This document shows, piece by piece, positions 1 through 9,536 of a DNA stretch of 64,000 nucleotides. A model generated the notes under the pieces. It ran no database searches and was not told the origin of the DNA. It worked only from the letters and a program-made list of their open reading frames with translations. The position numbers and the translations under genes are program-made. This DNA is from an uncultured Flavobacteriaceae bacterium (GTDB taxonomy: Bacteria; Bacteroidota; Bacteroidia; Flavobacteriales; Flavobacteriaceae), in contig CALSTP010000001.1 in NCBI GenBank assembly GCA_943789305.1, positions 1,795,953 through 1,859,952 on the forward strand, read 5' to 3'. Position 1 is the stretch's first letter. Every line of letters begins with the position of its first letter.

Positions 1-2619
1 GAAAAAAATTCATTTGCTAGACTTGATGGTCAAGCTGCAATTGTTCTTGATGTAAAAAAGCGAAGCGGCAAAAACTTAATCCGATCTGTTGAAAAAATCA
101 GAGACATTTTAGGTGAAGTTGTTGCAAACGATTTTCCATCCTACATCCAAGTTGACATTTCTAATGATCAATCAAATACTACAAAAAATATTGTAAGCGA
201 CTTGGCAAACAACATCATTTTTGGGGTAATATTAGTAATAACGGTCTTGATGTTTTTCCTTGGGTTTCGCAACGCCCTATTTGTTGGTTTTGCAATTCCA
301 ATGTCAATGTTTATGTCTTTTATGATTTTAGGTTTTTTGGGACAAACCATAAACACCATGGTGCTTTTTGGTCTCATTATGGGACTCGGAATGTTGGTTG
401 ATAATGGTATTGTAGTTGTAGAAAACGCTTACCGTTTGATGGAAAAAGAGGGTATGACAGCGATTGAAGCAGCTAAAAAAGGAATAGGTGAAATCGCTTA
501 TCCAATCATCATATCTACTGCAACAACTATAGCGGCATTTGTACCTCTTGGATTCTGGCCAGGCACCATTGGTAAATTCATGGTCTTCTTCCCCATAACA
601 CTTTCAATTGTTTTAGGGTCTTCTTTGATTGTAGCCATATTTTTCAATTCCATGTTGGTCTCTAAATTTATGGAAGTTGAAGATCGCGAGATTAGTCAAA
701 AAAGTCTTTGGCGACTAACTTTTATATTAGGAGGTTTAGGTCTTATTTTGGTTTTTAATACAGGAACAATTAGAGGGTTAGGAACTTTGATGATCTTAAC
801 TACTTTATTGTTTTGGACTTATAAGTTTTTAATTAAAAATTGGGCCGTTTATTTTCAAAACGTAACTCTAGTTAAATTAGAAAAAGCATACACTAAAGTT
901 TTGCGATTTGCTTTAACAGGAAAGATGCCTTATGTGTTTTTATTTTCAACGATTGGGCTTCTTTTTTCGTCTTTTATTATTCTGGGGCTAGCCTCTCCAA
1001 AAGTTGAATTTTTCCCTGAAAATCAACCTCAACAAATTTTTATTTACATAGAATATCCTGAAGGAACCTCAATAAATAAAACCAACAAGACCACTAAATT
1101 AGTAGAGGCAGAAGTTTTAAAGGTAATTTCTCAAGACAAATACATTGATGAAATTTCAGGTTCAAACTTTATGATTGATTCGAATGTATCCATGGTTGGT
1201 GCTGGAGCACAGAATCCAGAAACTGATAAAGGAGGAGATCAAGACATGCCACATAAAGGTAAAATCACCCTTACCATGTCTGAATTCAAACTTAGAAAAG
1301 GATTCTCAAGCGAAGATTTAAGAACCGAGATTCAAGCAAAGCTTCACGATCGTTTTGCAGGACTATCTGTTTCTGTCGAAAAAGAAGCTGCAGGACCTCC
1401 TGTAGGTTATCCCGTAAACATTGAACTCAAAGGAGATGACTATGATGAGTTAATTACGGTTGCAGAACAATTAAAAATTTACTTAGGAAATGAAAATATT
1501 TTAGGAGTAGAGGAAATTAAAATTGACGTTAACAAAAGTAAACCAGGCTTAGCCATTAATATCGACAGAAAAAAGTCTGGTGCTCTTGGAGTAGCAGGTG
1601 GACAAATTGGTCAACAATTAAGACGATCAATATTCGGTGAAAAGGCTGGAATCTATAAAAAGGATGGAGAAGATTACGACATTAATGTCCGCTTTGATGA
1701 ATCCGACAGAAGTAACACCACCGCATTGTTGGATCAATATATTGTGTTTAGAGATCAAGCAACCGGTAGAATTAAAGAAATTCCAATAAGTGCTATTGTG
1801 GAAATGGATAATTCAGTTTCTTTCAGTGCCATAAAACACAAAGAGCTAAGACGAGTAGTTACTGTTTATTCGGCTGTACTTGCAGGGTATAATGCTAATG
1901 AAGTGGTAGATCACGTCAAAGAAAGTATAGAAGGGTTCAAAGGTTTCCCCAAGGGAATTGATTTTGAATTTACTGGAGAGGTTGCAGAACAAGAAGCCAA
2001 TATGAATTTCTTATTAGGAGCCTTGGTTACTGCTTTAGGTTTTATTTTATTTTTATTGGTACTTCAATTCAATTCCATATCCAATCCACTAATCATACTT
2101 CTTTCAATCTTTTTGAGTTTTACAGGAGTATTGTATGGAATCAGTTTGTTCGGAATGCCCTTTGTAATTATGATGACTATGATGGGAATCATTTCTCTCT
2201 CTGGAATTGTAGTAAACAATGGAGTGGTACTAATTGATTACACCCAACTCTTAATTGCTCGAAAAAAAGAAGAATTGGGTATACCCTTTGAACAAATGCT
2301 GCCCAGAATCGAGGCAAGAGAAGCAATTGTATTGGGAGGAGCAGCCCGTTTACGTCCTGTACTTCTAACTGCAATAACAACCATCTTAGGGCTTATTCCA
2401 CTTGCTACAGGGCTTAATATTGATTTCTTTTCCTTAGTAACCGAATGGGATTCAAAAATTTACATTGGAGGTGACAACGTAATTTTCTGGGGACCACTAG
2501 CATGGACAGTAATTTTTGGTTTAACCTTTGCTACCTTTTTGACATTAGTAATTGTTCCGGCTTGTTTTTACCTCGTTTATCGATTTAAATTGAAGATTAA
2601 AGCGTTTCGTTCCTCATAA
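1..2619 (+). CDS. RND efflux pump inner-membrane subunit (HAE1/AcrB-like), C-terminal part
   Basis: The frame is open from base 1, so the gene starts upstream of the window; about 872 of roughly 1,050-1,150 expected residues are present. It is an inner-membrane proton-driven exporter of the RND superfamily, normally working with a periplasmic adaptor and an outer-membrane channel. Visible features are the helix block near bases 205-660 with the conserved GLGMLVDNGIVVVENAYR-type helix-4 signature (Asp next to Asn, proton relay), a large periplasmic porter loop (about bases 1000-1980), and the second helix block (2000-2610) with a GIVVNNGVVLIDY motif. The first half of the periplasmic part and the adaptor gene lie outside the window, so the substrate cannot be judged. 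The TAA is 40 bases before aspS, which has its own promoter box. Confidence 0.93.
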   Translation, partial: EKNSFARLDGQAAIVLDVKKRSGKNLIRSVEKIRDILGEVVANDFPSYIQVDISNDQSNTTKNIVSDLANNIIFGVILVITVLMFFLGFRNALFVGFAIPMSMFMSFMILGFLGQTINTMVLFGLIMGLGMLVDNGIVVVENAYRLMEKEGMTAIEAAKKGIGEIAYPIIISTATTIAAFVPLGFWPGTIGKFMVFFPITLSIVLGSSLIVAIFFNSMLVSKFMEVEDREISQKSLWRLTFILGGLGLILVFNTGTIRGLGTLMILTTLLFWTYKFLIKNWAVYFQNVTLVKLEKAYTKVLRFALTGKMPYVFLFSTIGLLFSSFIILGLASPKVEFFPENQPQQIFIYIEYPEGTSINKTNKTTKLVEAEVLKVISQDKYIDEISGSNFMIDSNVSMVGAGAQNPETDKGGDQDMPHKGKITLTMSEFKLRKGFSSEDLRTEIQAKLHDRFAGLSVSVEKEAAGPPVGYPVNIELKGDDYDELITVAEQLKIYLGNENILGVEEIKIDVNKSKPGLAINIDRKKSGALGVAGGQIGQQLRRSIFGEKAGIYKKDGEDYDINVRFDESDRSNTTALLDQYIVFRDQATGRIKEIPISAIVEMDNSVSFSAIKHKELRRVVTVYSAVLAGYNANEVVDHVKESIEGFKGFPKGIDFEFTGEVAEQEANMNFLLGALVTALGFILFLLVLQFNSISNPLIILLSIFLSFTGVLYGISLFGMPFVIMMTMMGIISLSGIVVNNGVVLIDYTQLLIARKKEELGIPFEQMLPRIEAREAIVLGGAARLRPVLLTAITTILGLIPLATGLNIDFFSLVTEWDSKIYIGGDNVIFWGPLAWTVIFGLTFATFLTLVIVPACFYLVYRFKLKIKAFRSS

Positions 2620-2634
2620 AGAAGCTTAACTTAA

Positions 2635-2642
2635 TATCTTTG
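2635..2642 (+). promoter_or_regulatory. Putative -7 box (TATCTTTG) for aspS
   Basis: TATCTTTG fits the Bacteroidota -7 consensus TAnnTTTG and ends 17 bases before the aspS ATG, which gives a very short leader. I see no clear TTG at -33, so the promoter is only moderately supported. Confidence 0.5.
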
Positions 2643-2659
2643 CAAAGAATTATTGAATT

Positions 2660-4414
2660 ATGTTAAGAACAAATAATTGTGGAGAGTTGAATCTCTCTGA
2701 TGTAGGCAATAGAGTTACCCTTGCAGGTTGGGTACAAAAAATACGGAACCAAGGCTTTGTAATATGGATAGATCTTAGAGATCGATACGGAATTACTCAA
2801 ATCATTTTCGATGAAGAACGTACCGACAAAAAAATGTTGGAAAAAGCACAAAATCTGGGTCGTGAATTTGTAATACAAGTTCAGGGAACGGTAATCGAAA
2901 GAGTGTCAAAAAACCCGAAAATTAATACGGGTTCTATCGAAATTTTAGCAGAAGATTTTCAAATCCTTAACGCTTCAAAAACTCCACCCTTTACCATTGA
3001 AAACGAGACAGATGGTGGAGAGGAATTGCGCATGCAATACCGATATCTTGATATTAGAAGAAACCCTGTACGGGAAAATTTGATTTTTCGCTCAAAAGTA
3101 AGTTTAGCCATTCGAAATTATTTATCTGCACATAATTTTATTGATGTAGAAACACCCTACTTAATCAAATCTACTCCAGAGGGAGCTCGAGATTTTGTGG
3201 TACCCTCTCGAATAAATTCAGGCGAATTCTATGCTTTACCTCAATCTCCTCAAACTTTCAAGCAACTTCTTATGGTTGGAGGATTGGATCAGTATTTTCA
3301 AATTGTTAAATGCTTTCGTGACGAAGACTTACGCGCAGATAGACAACCCGAATTTACGCAGATTGATTGTGAAATGACTTTTGTAGAACAAGAAGATATT
3401 CTAAATCGTTTTGAAGGTCTTTTAAAACACTTACTCCAAGAAATTAAAGGAATAACCATTGATGAAATTCCTCGGATAACCTACAGCGAAGCTATTAAAA
3501 AATACGGGAACGACAAGCCAGATATCCGTTTTGGAATGGAGTTTTGTGAGCTCACAGAACGGGCAAAAGGAAAAGGCTTTCAAGTTTTTGATCAAAAAGA
3601 ATTAATCGTTGGAATTGCAGTCCCTGGAGCTGCATCCTTCACACGGAAACAAATTGATGCTTTAATTGATTGGGTAAAGCGACCTCAAATTGGAGCCAGT
3701 GGTCTGATTTGGGTTAAATGTAATGAGGATGGAAGTTATAAATCTTCTGTAGATAAATTTTATTCCCAAAGTGACCTAGAGGACTGGGCAACTGCAACAC
3801 AAGCTTCAGCTGGAGACCTCATTTTGATAATGGCAGGAGAAACCAATGACACACGCTCACAACTTTCAGCACTCAGAATGGAATTAGCCGAACAACTTGG
3901 ACTTCGAGACCCAGAAGTATTTGCGCCACTATGGGTGATAGATTTCCCTCTCTTAGAATGGGATGAAGAAAATAACTGTTTTCATGCCATGCATCACCCC
4001 TTTACAGCTCCAAAACCAGAGCAAATTGAACTGCTGGCAACAAAGCCTGAAGCAGTAAATGCAAATGCATATGATTTGGTTTTAAACGGAAATGAAATTG
4101 GTGGAGGTTCTATTCGGATACACGATAAAAAAACTCAGGAAATCATGTTTGATTTACTTGGTTTTACAAAAGAAGAAGCTCAAGCACAATTTGGGTTTTT
4201 AATGGAGGCTTTCCAATACGGTGCCCCTCCCCATGGTGGAATCGCACTAGGATTAGATCGATTGGTTGCCCTCCTAGGAGGACAAGAAACCATTCGAGAT
4301 TTTATTGCTTTCCCAAAAAATAACAGCGGCCGTGATTTGATGATTAATGCACCAGCCACTATTGATCCAGATCAATTAGACGAACTTAATCTCAAACTTA
4401 AACCCAAAAAATAA
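2660..4414 (+). CDS. aspS: Aspartyl-tRNA synthetase
   Basis: Charges tRNA-Asp with aspartate in the cytoplasm (class IIb synthetase). The 584 residues match the usual bacterial length (about 590). An N-terminal OB-fold anticodon-binding domain (about residues 1-110, [19 protein letters not shown]) is followed by the catalytic domain with [12 protein letters not shown], motif 2 [16 protein letters not shown] near residue 220, a GAD-type insertion in the middle, and motif 3 [15 protein letters not shown] near residue 530. The ATG follows a TAnnTTTG box. The stop codon overlaps the start of the CLC gene by one base (TAATG), so the two are probably co-transcribed. The sequence does not let me say whether the enzyme also charges tRNA-Asn. 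Confidence 0.97.
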   Translation: MLRTNNCGELNLSDVGNRVTLAGWVQKIRNQGFVIWIDLRDRYGITQIIFDEERTDKKMLEKAQNLGREFVIQVQGTVIERVSKNPKINTGSIEILAEDFQILNASKTPPFTIENETDGGEELRMQYRYLDIRRNPVRENLIFRSKVSLAIRNYLSAHNFIDVETPYLIKSTPEGARDFVVPSRINSGEFYALPQSPQTFKQLLMVGGLDQYFQIVKCFRDEDLRADRQPEFTQIDCEMTFVEQEDILNRFEGLLKHLLQEIKGITIDEIPRITYSEAIKKYGNDKPDIRFGMEFCELTERAKGKGFQVFDQKELIVGIAVPGAASFTRKQIDALIDWVKRPQIGASGLIWVKCNEDGSYKSSVDKFYSQSDLEDWATATQASAGDLILIMAGETNDTRSQLSALRMELAEQLGLRDPEVFAPLWVIDFPLLEWDEENNCFHAMHHPFTAPKPEQIELLATKPEAVNANAYDLVLNGNEIGGGSIRIHDKKTQEIMFDLLGFTKEEAQAQFGFLMEAFQYGAPPHGGIALGLDRLVALLGGQETIRDFIAFPKNNSGRDLMINAPATIDPDQLDELNLKLKPKK

Positions 4415-6207
4415 TGTCATTTCAGTGGAATTTGAGATTAAAAAAATTCCTGATTTGGAGGATCAAAAACATTCCGAATAAACAATTCATTCACTTTATC
4501 AGTATTGTTGTTGGCGTAACTTCTGGTTTGTTCGCTGCAGCAATGAAAAATAGCACCTATTTTTTTAAAGAATTAATTACGAATTTAAATCTTGGGTATC
4601 AATCCCTGTTTTATTTTATTTTTCCTACGATCGGAATTATTATAACCCTGGGAATTATTCGGTTTGGAATAAAAAAACCCGTAAATCATGGAATCCCATC
4701 CGTTTTATATTCTTTGTCAAAGAGGAAAGGAATCATTCCTGCATATCAAATGTTTTCCTCAATCTTGACAGCCCCAATTACGATTGGATTTGGGGGATCA
4801 GCCGGATTAGAAGGTCCTACGGTTTCGGGAGGTGCAAGTATTGCATCTAATTTATCTCGACTACTGCACCTCAATCAAGCCTCTCGGAGCTTGCTGATTG
4901 GTTGTGCCGCAGCAGGAGCAATGTCTGCAATTTTTAAGGCTCCAATTGCCGCAATAATATTTGCAATTGAAGTATTCAGTTTGGATTTGACATTAGCTTC
5001 TTTACTCCCATTACTTTTTGCATCGGTATCCGCGCTTTTGACAACCTATTCCTTTTTTGGATCAACGCAACTTTTACCCTTCGAACTGATTGATTTTTTC
5101 AATCTCAATCACATTGGATATTACATGATTTTTGGCTTAATCGCTGGCCTAAGTGCAATCTATTTCACTAAAGTTTATTTGTGGATTGAACAATTTTTTG
5201 AAGCCAAGCTCAAAGGTTTTCAGCGGATATTAGTCGGTGGTTTTTTATTGAGTTTACTAATTGTTGCCATTCCCCCTTTGTATGGAGAAGGTTTTACCAC
5301 CATAAATAATTTGCTAAGAGAAGATTACAATGCCGCAATAGGAACCTCGTTTTTGATTGAAGATTTTGATCAAACTTGGACGATTATTTTCTTACTCATC
5401 GGTCTTGTCATTTTTAAAGTAATTGCTACAAGTCTTACTTTTGGTGCTGGAGGAAAAGGAGGTGTGTTTGCCCCTGCCTTATTTATGGGGAGTGCCCTTG
5501 GACACTCTTTTGCGAAAATCATTAATGCTTTTGGAATCTCAAATGTTCCCATTTCAGTAAGTAACTTTACTCTGGTTGGAATGGCAGGAATGATTGCAGG
5601 TATTCTCCATGCTCCACTTACTGCAATATTTCTGATAGCAGAACTTACTGGAGGCTACGCCTTATTTTTACCCTTAATGATAACGGCTTCATTAGCCTTT
5701 GCGCTTTCTAAATATTTTGTACCCACAACCGTTTACACCAAAGAATTGGTGCAAAAAGATGCTTTGCTGACCCACGACAAAGATGACAACGTACTTTTGT
5801 TGATGCAATTGGACAAACTAATTGAAAAAGATTTCTGCACGCTTAATCCATCAATGACTTTTGGGGCTATGCTCAATGAAGGCGTAGCTAAATCAAAGAG
5901 AAACTTATTCCCTGTTTTAAACGAAGAAAAAGCACTTATTGGAATCGTTCTGCTTGATGATGTAAGAGAATTTATGTTCGATAGCTCATTATACGAAACT
6001 TTATATGTTCGCTCCATAATGCACAGCCCCCCAAATGTAATCCATTATGAAAAAGACAGTATAAAAATAATTATGCGTAAATTTCAAGACAGCAGCGCAT
6101 GGAATTTACCCGTTTTAAAAAATGGAACCTTCTTGGGGTTTGTATCGAAGTCTAAATTATTATCCGTCTACCGGAGAGAATTAATTCGAATTAGTGAATT
6201 GACTTGA
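4414..6207 (+). CDS. CLC-family chloride channel/antiporter with C-terminal CBS pair
   Basis: Membrane anion transport protein of the CLC family, 597 residues. The membrane domain (about 1-440) contains the selectivity motifs: HGIPSVLYS (GSGIP equivalent), GLEGPTVSG near residue 130 with the gating glutamate, and GAGGKGGVFAPALFMG near 350. Two CBS modules (about 466-590) probably bind adenine nucleotides. In the helix after APIAAIIF the sequence is AIEVF. Aligned to E. coli ClC-ec1 (IIEEM), the internal proton glutamate (Glu203) falls on Val, as in animal CLC channels, so a channel-like or uncoupled mechanism is possible. Starts within the aspS stop codon (translational coupling). Confidence 0.93.
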   Translation: MSFQWNLRLKKFLIWRIKNIPNKQFIHFISIVVGVTSGLFAAAMKNSTYFFKELITNLNLGYQSLFYFIFPTIGIIITLGIIRFGIKKPVNHGIPSVLYSLSKRKGIIPAYQMFSSILTAPITIGFGGSAGLEGPTVSGGASIASNLSRLLHLNQASRSLLIGCAAAGAMSAIFKAPIAAIIFAIEVFSLDLTLASLLPLLFASVSALLTTYSFFGSTQLLPFELIDFFNLNHIGYYMIFGLIAGLSAIYFTKVYLWIEQFFEAKLKGFQRILVGGFLLSLLIVAIPPLYGEGFTTINNLLREDYNAAIGTSFLIEDFDQTWTIIFLLIGLVIFKVIATSLTFGAGGKGGVFAPALFMGSALGHSFAKIINAFGISNVPISVSNFTLVGMAGMIAGILHAPLTAIFLIAELTGGYALFLPLMITASLAFALSKYFVPTTVYTKELVQKDALLTHDKDDNVLLLMQLDKLIEKDFCTLNPSMTFGAMLNEGVAKSKRNLFPVLNEEKALIGIVLLDDVREFMFDSSLYETLYVRSIMHSPPNVIHYEKDSIKIIMRKFQDSSAWNLPVLKNGTFLGFVSKSKLLSVYRRELIRISELT

Positions 6208-6232
6208 AGAATAAGCGTTTTTAAAAAATTTT

Positions 6233-6478
6233 ATGAAATACGTACTCAGAATTTTATTTATTACCTTTTTGGCTGTTCTGTTTAGAGGATACTATGTTAA
6301 AGAAACACTTAATTATAACCAAGGTGAAAAAATAATTGGAATGGGAGTTTTATTTGGAGCTTTTATTTATTTACCCCTATTTCTTTATCATCGTTGGAAA
6401 GACAAAAAAATATCAGATTATACCCTAACCAATGAAAATTTAAGCAAAATGAATGTGAAAAAAAATAAAAAAAAATGA
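6233..6478 (+). CDS. Small two-helix membrane protein, unknown function
   Basis: An 81-residue protein with two likely membrane helices (about residues 5-22 and 35-52, LGAFIYLPLFLYHRW region) and a Lys-rich cytoplasmic tail ending in KKNKKK. The ATG lies 25 bases after the CLC gene with no promoter box between them, so it probably belongs to the aspS-CLC transcript. I recognise no domain beyond a generic small flavobacterial membrane protein. The reading frame is clean and the composition (hydrophobic segments plus basic tail) looks like a real protein rather than a chance frame. Confidence 0.7.
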   Translation: MKYVLRILFITFLAVLFRGYYVKETLNYNQGEKIIGMGVLFGAFIYLPLFLYHRWKDKKISDYTLTNENLSKMNVKKNKKK

Positions 6479-6506
6479 GTTTTTGTTTTTTTGGCAAATT
6501 TAATGT

Positions 6507-6534
6507 TTGATTTTCAAACAAATACGTAAATTTG
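6507..6534 (+). promoter_or_regulatory. Promoter of the cold-shock gene
   Basis: TTG at 6507-6509 (-33 element), a 17-base spacer, and TAAATTTG at 6527-6534 (-7 element) fit the Bacteroidota consensus TTG-N17-23-TAnnTTTG. The predicted leader is about 20-25 bases, ending at the ATG at 6564. Confidence 0.65.
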
Positions 6535-6563
6535 TATTTTCACTAATTATCGTTATCATTATC

Positions 6564-6755
6564 ATGACAGGCACAGTAAAGTTTTTTAATCCATCAAAAG
6601 GTTATGGTTTCATAACTAATGATGAAACAGGTGAGGACATTTTTGTCCATGTAACGTCTCTTGACGGGGTAACTCTCAATGAGGGCGACAAAGTAGAATA
6701 TGTTGAAGAAGAAGGTAGAAAAGGAAAAGTTGCAGGACAAATTCAGGTTCTATAG
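6564..6755 (+). CDS. Cold-shock domain protein (CspA family)
   Basis: A 63-residue single cold-shock domain, an OB-fold RNA/DNA-binding chaperone that keeps mRNA unstructured. RNP1 is KGYGFI and RNP2 is DIFVHV, both intact. The start at 6564 (MTGTVKFFN) matches the N-terminus of the family; the longer open frame upstream from 6507 would run through the promoter and adds a hydrophobic stretch foreign to the family. The gene has its own promoter just upstream and a strong terminator just downstream, so it is a monocistronic unit. Whether it is really cold-induced cannot be read from the sequence. Confidence 0.95.
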   Translation: MTGTVKFFNPSKGYGFITNDETGEDIFVHVTSLDGVTLNEGDKVEYVEEEGRKGKVAGQIQVL

Positions 6756-6780
6756 AAACATTTTATTTTGATTATTTAAA

Positions 6781-6807
6781 AAGCACCTTGATCGGGTGCT
6801 TTTTTTT
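6781..6807. terminator. Bidirectional intrinsic terminator between csp and tadA
   Basis: Stem AGCACC (6782-6787) / GGTGCT (6795-6800) with a 7-base loop, flanked by an A-run on the left and eight T on the right, so it can act for csp on the plus strand and tadA on the minus strand. The T-run touches the tadA stop codon (6806-6808). Confidence 0.85.
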
Positions 6808-7240
6808 ATCTCTTTTTTTTAAAAAAATCTTCTAAAACAAATGCAGAAGCCTCCGCCAAAATCCCCCCTTGGACTTTGGTTTTGGGGTGGGCTTGGATTC
6901 CTTTCGCAACAAAACCTCTCTTAGGATCTGCTGCACCAAAAACAATTCGATCCAATTGACTCCAGTACAATGCTCCCATACACATTACACATGGCTCAAG
7001 AGTAACGTAGAGTGTGCACCCTTTTAAATACTTCCCGTTTAAAAAATGAGCAGCAGCGGTAATGGCCTGCATTTCGGCATGAGCAGTAACATCTTTTAAA
7101 CGTTCGGTGAGATTATGTGCCCTAGCTATAATTCGCTGACCAACTACTACAACAGCCCCAACAGGAACCTCATCCAACTCAAAAGCCATTTCTGCTTGTT
7201 CAAGGGCTTTCTTCATAAAGTACTCATCATTCAAATCCAT
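6806..7240 (-). CDS. tadA: tRNA-specific adenosine deaminase
   Basis: Converts A34 to inosine in tRNA-Arg(ACG). It is a zinc-dependent cytidine-deaminase-fold enzyme: zinc and proton-shuttle motif HAE at residues 54-56 and the PCVMC zinc motif at 83-87 are both intact. I chose the ATG at 7240 (MDLNDEYFMKKALEQA), which gives 144 residues and matches the usual N-terminus. A start 7 codons upstream (7261) adds MKCLLLR and has no support. The gene converges on the cold-shock gene and shares its bidirectional terminator; dxs starts divergently about 58 bases away. Confidence 0.95.
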   Translation of the reverse strand: MDLNDEYFMKKALEQAEMAFELDEVPVGAVVVVGQRIIARAHNLTERLKDVTAHAEMQAITAAAHFLNGKYLKGCTLYVTLEPCVMCMGALYWSQLDRIVFGAADPKRGFVAKGIQAHPKTKVQGGILAEASAFVLEDFFKKKR

Positions 7241-7285
7241 CCTTAAAAGTAAGCATTTCACAATTCATAATCCTGAATTTACTCC

Positions 7286-7293
7286 TACCTTTG
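7286..7293 (+). promoter_or_regulatory. -7 box (TACCTTTG) abutting the dxs start
   Basis: TACCTTTG ends only 4 bases before the GTG start of dxs. If used, transcription would begin at or right next to the start codon, which would make the message nearly leaderless. Confidence 0.5.
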
Positions 7294-7297
7294 CTTT

Positions 7298-9073
7298 GTG
7301 AAGAAAGAATCCATTTTAAAAAAAATCGATACTCCTGAAGAACTTCGAAAGCTTAATGTTGAGGATTTAACTCAACTAGCAAATGAGTTACGCCAAGAAA
7401 TTATTGATGTTGTATCAACTAAACAAGGACACTTAGGAGCCAGCCTAGGTGTGGTTGAACTTACGCTTGCACTTCACTATGTTTTTAAAACTCCGATCGA
7501 TCAACTCATATGGGATGTTGGTCACCAAGCTTATGGTCATAAAATCATCACGGGAAGAAGAAATCAATTTTCAACAAACCGCCGATTTGGTGGACTCAGT
7601 GGATTTCCGAGTCGAGAAGAAAGTATTTTCGATGCTTTTGGAACGGGTCATGCATCAACTTCAATATCGGCAGCTTTGGGGATGGCCTTGGCAAATCAAC
7701 AAAACAATTCTCAAACTCATATTGCAGTAATTGGTGATGCTTCTATTGCTGGTGGAATGGCATTAGAGGCACTCAATCACGCAGGAGTATCAGATGCTAA
7801 TTTAATTATTGTTCTTAACGATAATGCCATTGGTATTGATCCTAGTGTAGGAGCTCTTAAATATTATTTTGAGAAAGTCCAAAAGGAATTATCTGATTCC
7901 AACAATGTTTTTCAAGCCCTTAACATTCCATATAATGGCCCCATCGATGGTCACGACCTGAAAAATCTAATTTCTGCTTTTAAAAAGATAAAAAAACAAA
8001 AAGGCCCTCGTCTGCTTCATGTGGTAACAACCAAAGGAAAAGGTCTTGAACCAGCAGAATTGGATCAGGTAACCTATCATGCTCCAGGAAAATTCGATCG
8101 CAAAACTGGAATTCTAATTCCAAAAACAGAGCGCCCAACCTCTAAATATCAAGATGTTTTTGGAGAAACTTTAGTAGAACTGGCAAGTCAAAATGAATTC
8201 ATTGTTGGGATTACTCCAGCAATGCCAACTGGAAGTTCTATGAAATTAATGATGGAAACATTTCCAAAACGTGCTTATGATGTTGGTATTGCAGAGCAAC
8301 ATGCAATAACTTTAGCAGCTGGCATGGCGACCAAAGGAATTCTACCCTTTTGTGCCATTTATTCAACTTTTTTACAGCGTGCCTACGATCAAGTTATTCA
8401 TGATGTTGCCCTTCAAAACTTGGGAGTTGTCTTTTGCTTGGATCGTGCAGGTTTGGTTGGAGAAGATGGCCCAACGCACCACGGGGTTTTTGATATTACA
8501 ATGTTAAGAGCAATACCCAACATTCGAATTCTAGCTCCAAGAAATGAAATTCAGCTCAGACAAACCCTATACACCTTACAATTGGGTATTAATGGCCCTG
8601 TTGCAATCCGATATCCTCGAGGATATGGTAAAATATCGGACTGGAAAGTTCCTTTTCAAAAAATCTCATTGTTTCAAGGGAGCTGCCTCAAAAAAGGAAA
8701 ACAGATTGCAGTTATTTCTGTAGGAACAATGGCTGACAATGTAAAGGAAGCATTGGACATCATTGAGGAAGAATGTACACCTGGTCACTATGACCTTGGA
8801 AGTATCAAACCTTTAGACCAAAAACTTCTACATGATATTTTTGAAAATCACTCTGCAATTATTACAATAGAAGATGGAGCATTAGCAGGGGGAGCAGGAA
8901 GTGCAATTTTAGAATGGGCAAACGAAAACGAACAGCAACATCGAATAAAAAGAATAGGTATTCCAGATCGTTTTATTTCTCATGGAACCACAGCTGAACT
9001 TCAAAAAGAAATTGGCATGGATTCAATTGGAATCGCATCCTCAATATTAGCTCTTCATCAAAAAATCTCTTAA
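7298..9073 (+). CDS. dxs: 1-deoxy-D-xylulose-5-phosphate synthase
   Basis: Condenses pyruvate and glyceraldehyde-3-phosphate to DXP, the first step of the MEP isoprenoid pathway, using thiamine diphosphate. It has 591 residues (E. coli 620). N-terminal TPP-binding region: GHQAYGHK, GDASIAGGMALEALNHAG (GD...N cofactor motif from about residue 146, Asn near 172), and YNGPIDGHD. Central pyrimidine-binding transketolase domain: AEQHAITLAAG and DRAGLVGEDGPTHHG (about 382-396). C-terminal transketolase-like domain from about 460. The GTG at 7298 is the only start compatible with the family N-terminus. The stop overlaps by 3 bases, tail to tail, with the minus-strand lipoprotein, and no terminator is seen there. 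Confidence 0.96.
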   Translation: MKKESILKKIDTPEELRKLNVEDLTQLANELRQEIIDVVSTKQGHLGASLGVVELTLALHYVFKTPIDQLIWDVGHQAYGHKIITGRRNQFSTNRRFGGLSGFPSREESIFDAFGTGHASTSISAALGMALANQQNNSQTHIAVIGDASIAGGMALEALNHAGVSDANLIIVLNDNAIGIDPSVGALKYYFEKVQKELSDSNNVFQALNIPYNGPIDGHDLKNLISAFKKIKKQKGPRLLHVVTTKGKGLEPAELDQVTYHAPGKFDRKTGILIPKTERPTSKYQDVFGETLVELASQNEFIVGITPAMPTGSSMKLMMETFPKRAYDVGIAEQHAITLAAGMATKGILPFCAIYSTFLQRAYDQVIHDVALQNLGVVFCLDRAGLVGEDGPTHHGVFDITMLRAIPNIRILAPRNEIQLRQTLYTLQLGINGPVAIRYPRGYGKISDWKVPFQKISLFQGSCLKKGKQIAVISVGTMADNVKEALDIIEEECTPGHYDLGSIKPLDQKLLHDIFENHSAIITIEDGALAGGAGSAILEWANENEQQHRIKRIGIPDRFISHGTTAELQKEIGMDSIGIASSILALHQKIS

Positions 9074-9531
9074 TTCGAAATTATTACAGAATTTCCTCTG
9101 TTTTCTGCTTGATAAAAAAGCAAAGGATAACCTTTTTCAAAATCCTCCTCTGATGGATTAAGTAACTGACCTGTCGCTAAACTGTATTGGAATTTTTCGC
9201 ATGAACACTCAGCCAACACTCCTTTGATTTGAGTTTGAGAACAGCTGTTAGGAGGATGATTCGGACAACTAGCTTCCCATGCAAAAAAATTATTACCATT
9301 TAAATTAAAAACCAAAACACCTTTGTGGCCCAATTGGGGAATCAAAACCGATCCACCGGCATATCTCAAGTCATCATATTCGGGTAAATTCAAATTGACT
9401 TGAAACCGAAAGGAAAATTCAGGTAAATAAGGATTTCGTTCCAAATCCGAGCTTGAACAAGAAGTCAAAAAAACAAGAATCCTAAAAGCATTGAAGAACT
9501 TCTTTTTTAAAAATAGGGTTAAATCACTCAA
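9070..9531 (-). CDS. Rieske-fold-like lipoprotein lacking both His ligands
   Basis: A 153-residue protein. A short N-terminal hydrophobic stretch ends in a lipobox (FLTSC), so it is probably a lipoprotein with about 125 exposed residues. The body resembles the small Rieske ferredoxin fold, but the cluster motifs are altered: the first reads CPNH instead of C-x-H, the second CSCEKFQYSLATG with Glu where the His ligand should be. Two extra Cys (in NSCSQ and CSC) remain. A classical Rieske [2Fe-2S] site is therefore unlikely. The start is a TTG with no in-frame ATG anywhere in the frame, so the N-terminus is uncertain. It overlaps the end of dxs and diverges from greA. Confidence 0.72.
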   Translation of the reverse strand: MSDLTLFLKKKFFNAFRILVFLTSCSSSDLERNPYLPEFSFRFQVNLNLPEYDDLRYAGGSVLIPQLGHKGVLVFNLNGNNFFAWEASCPNHPPNSCSQTQIKGVLAECSCEKFQYSLATGQLLNPSEEDFEKGYPLLFYQAENRGNSVIISN

Positions 9532-9536
9532 ATTCT

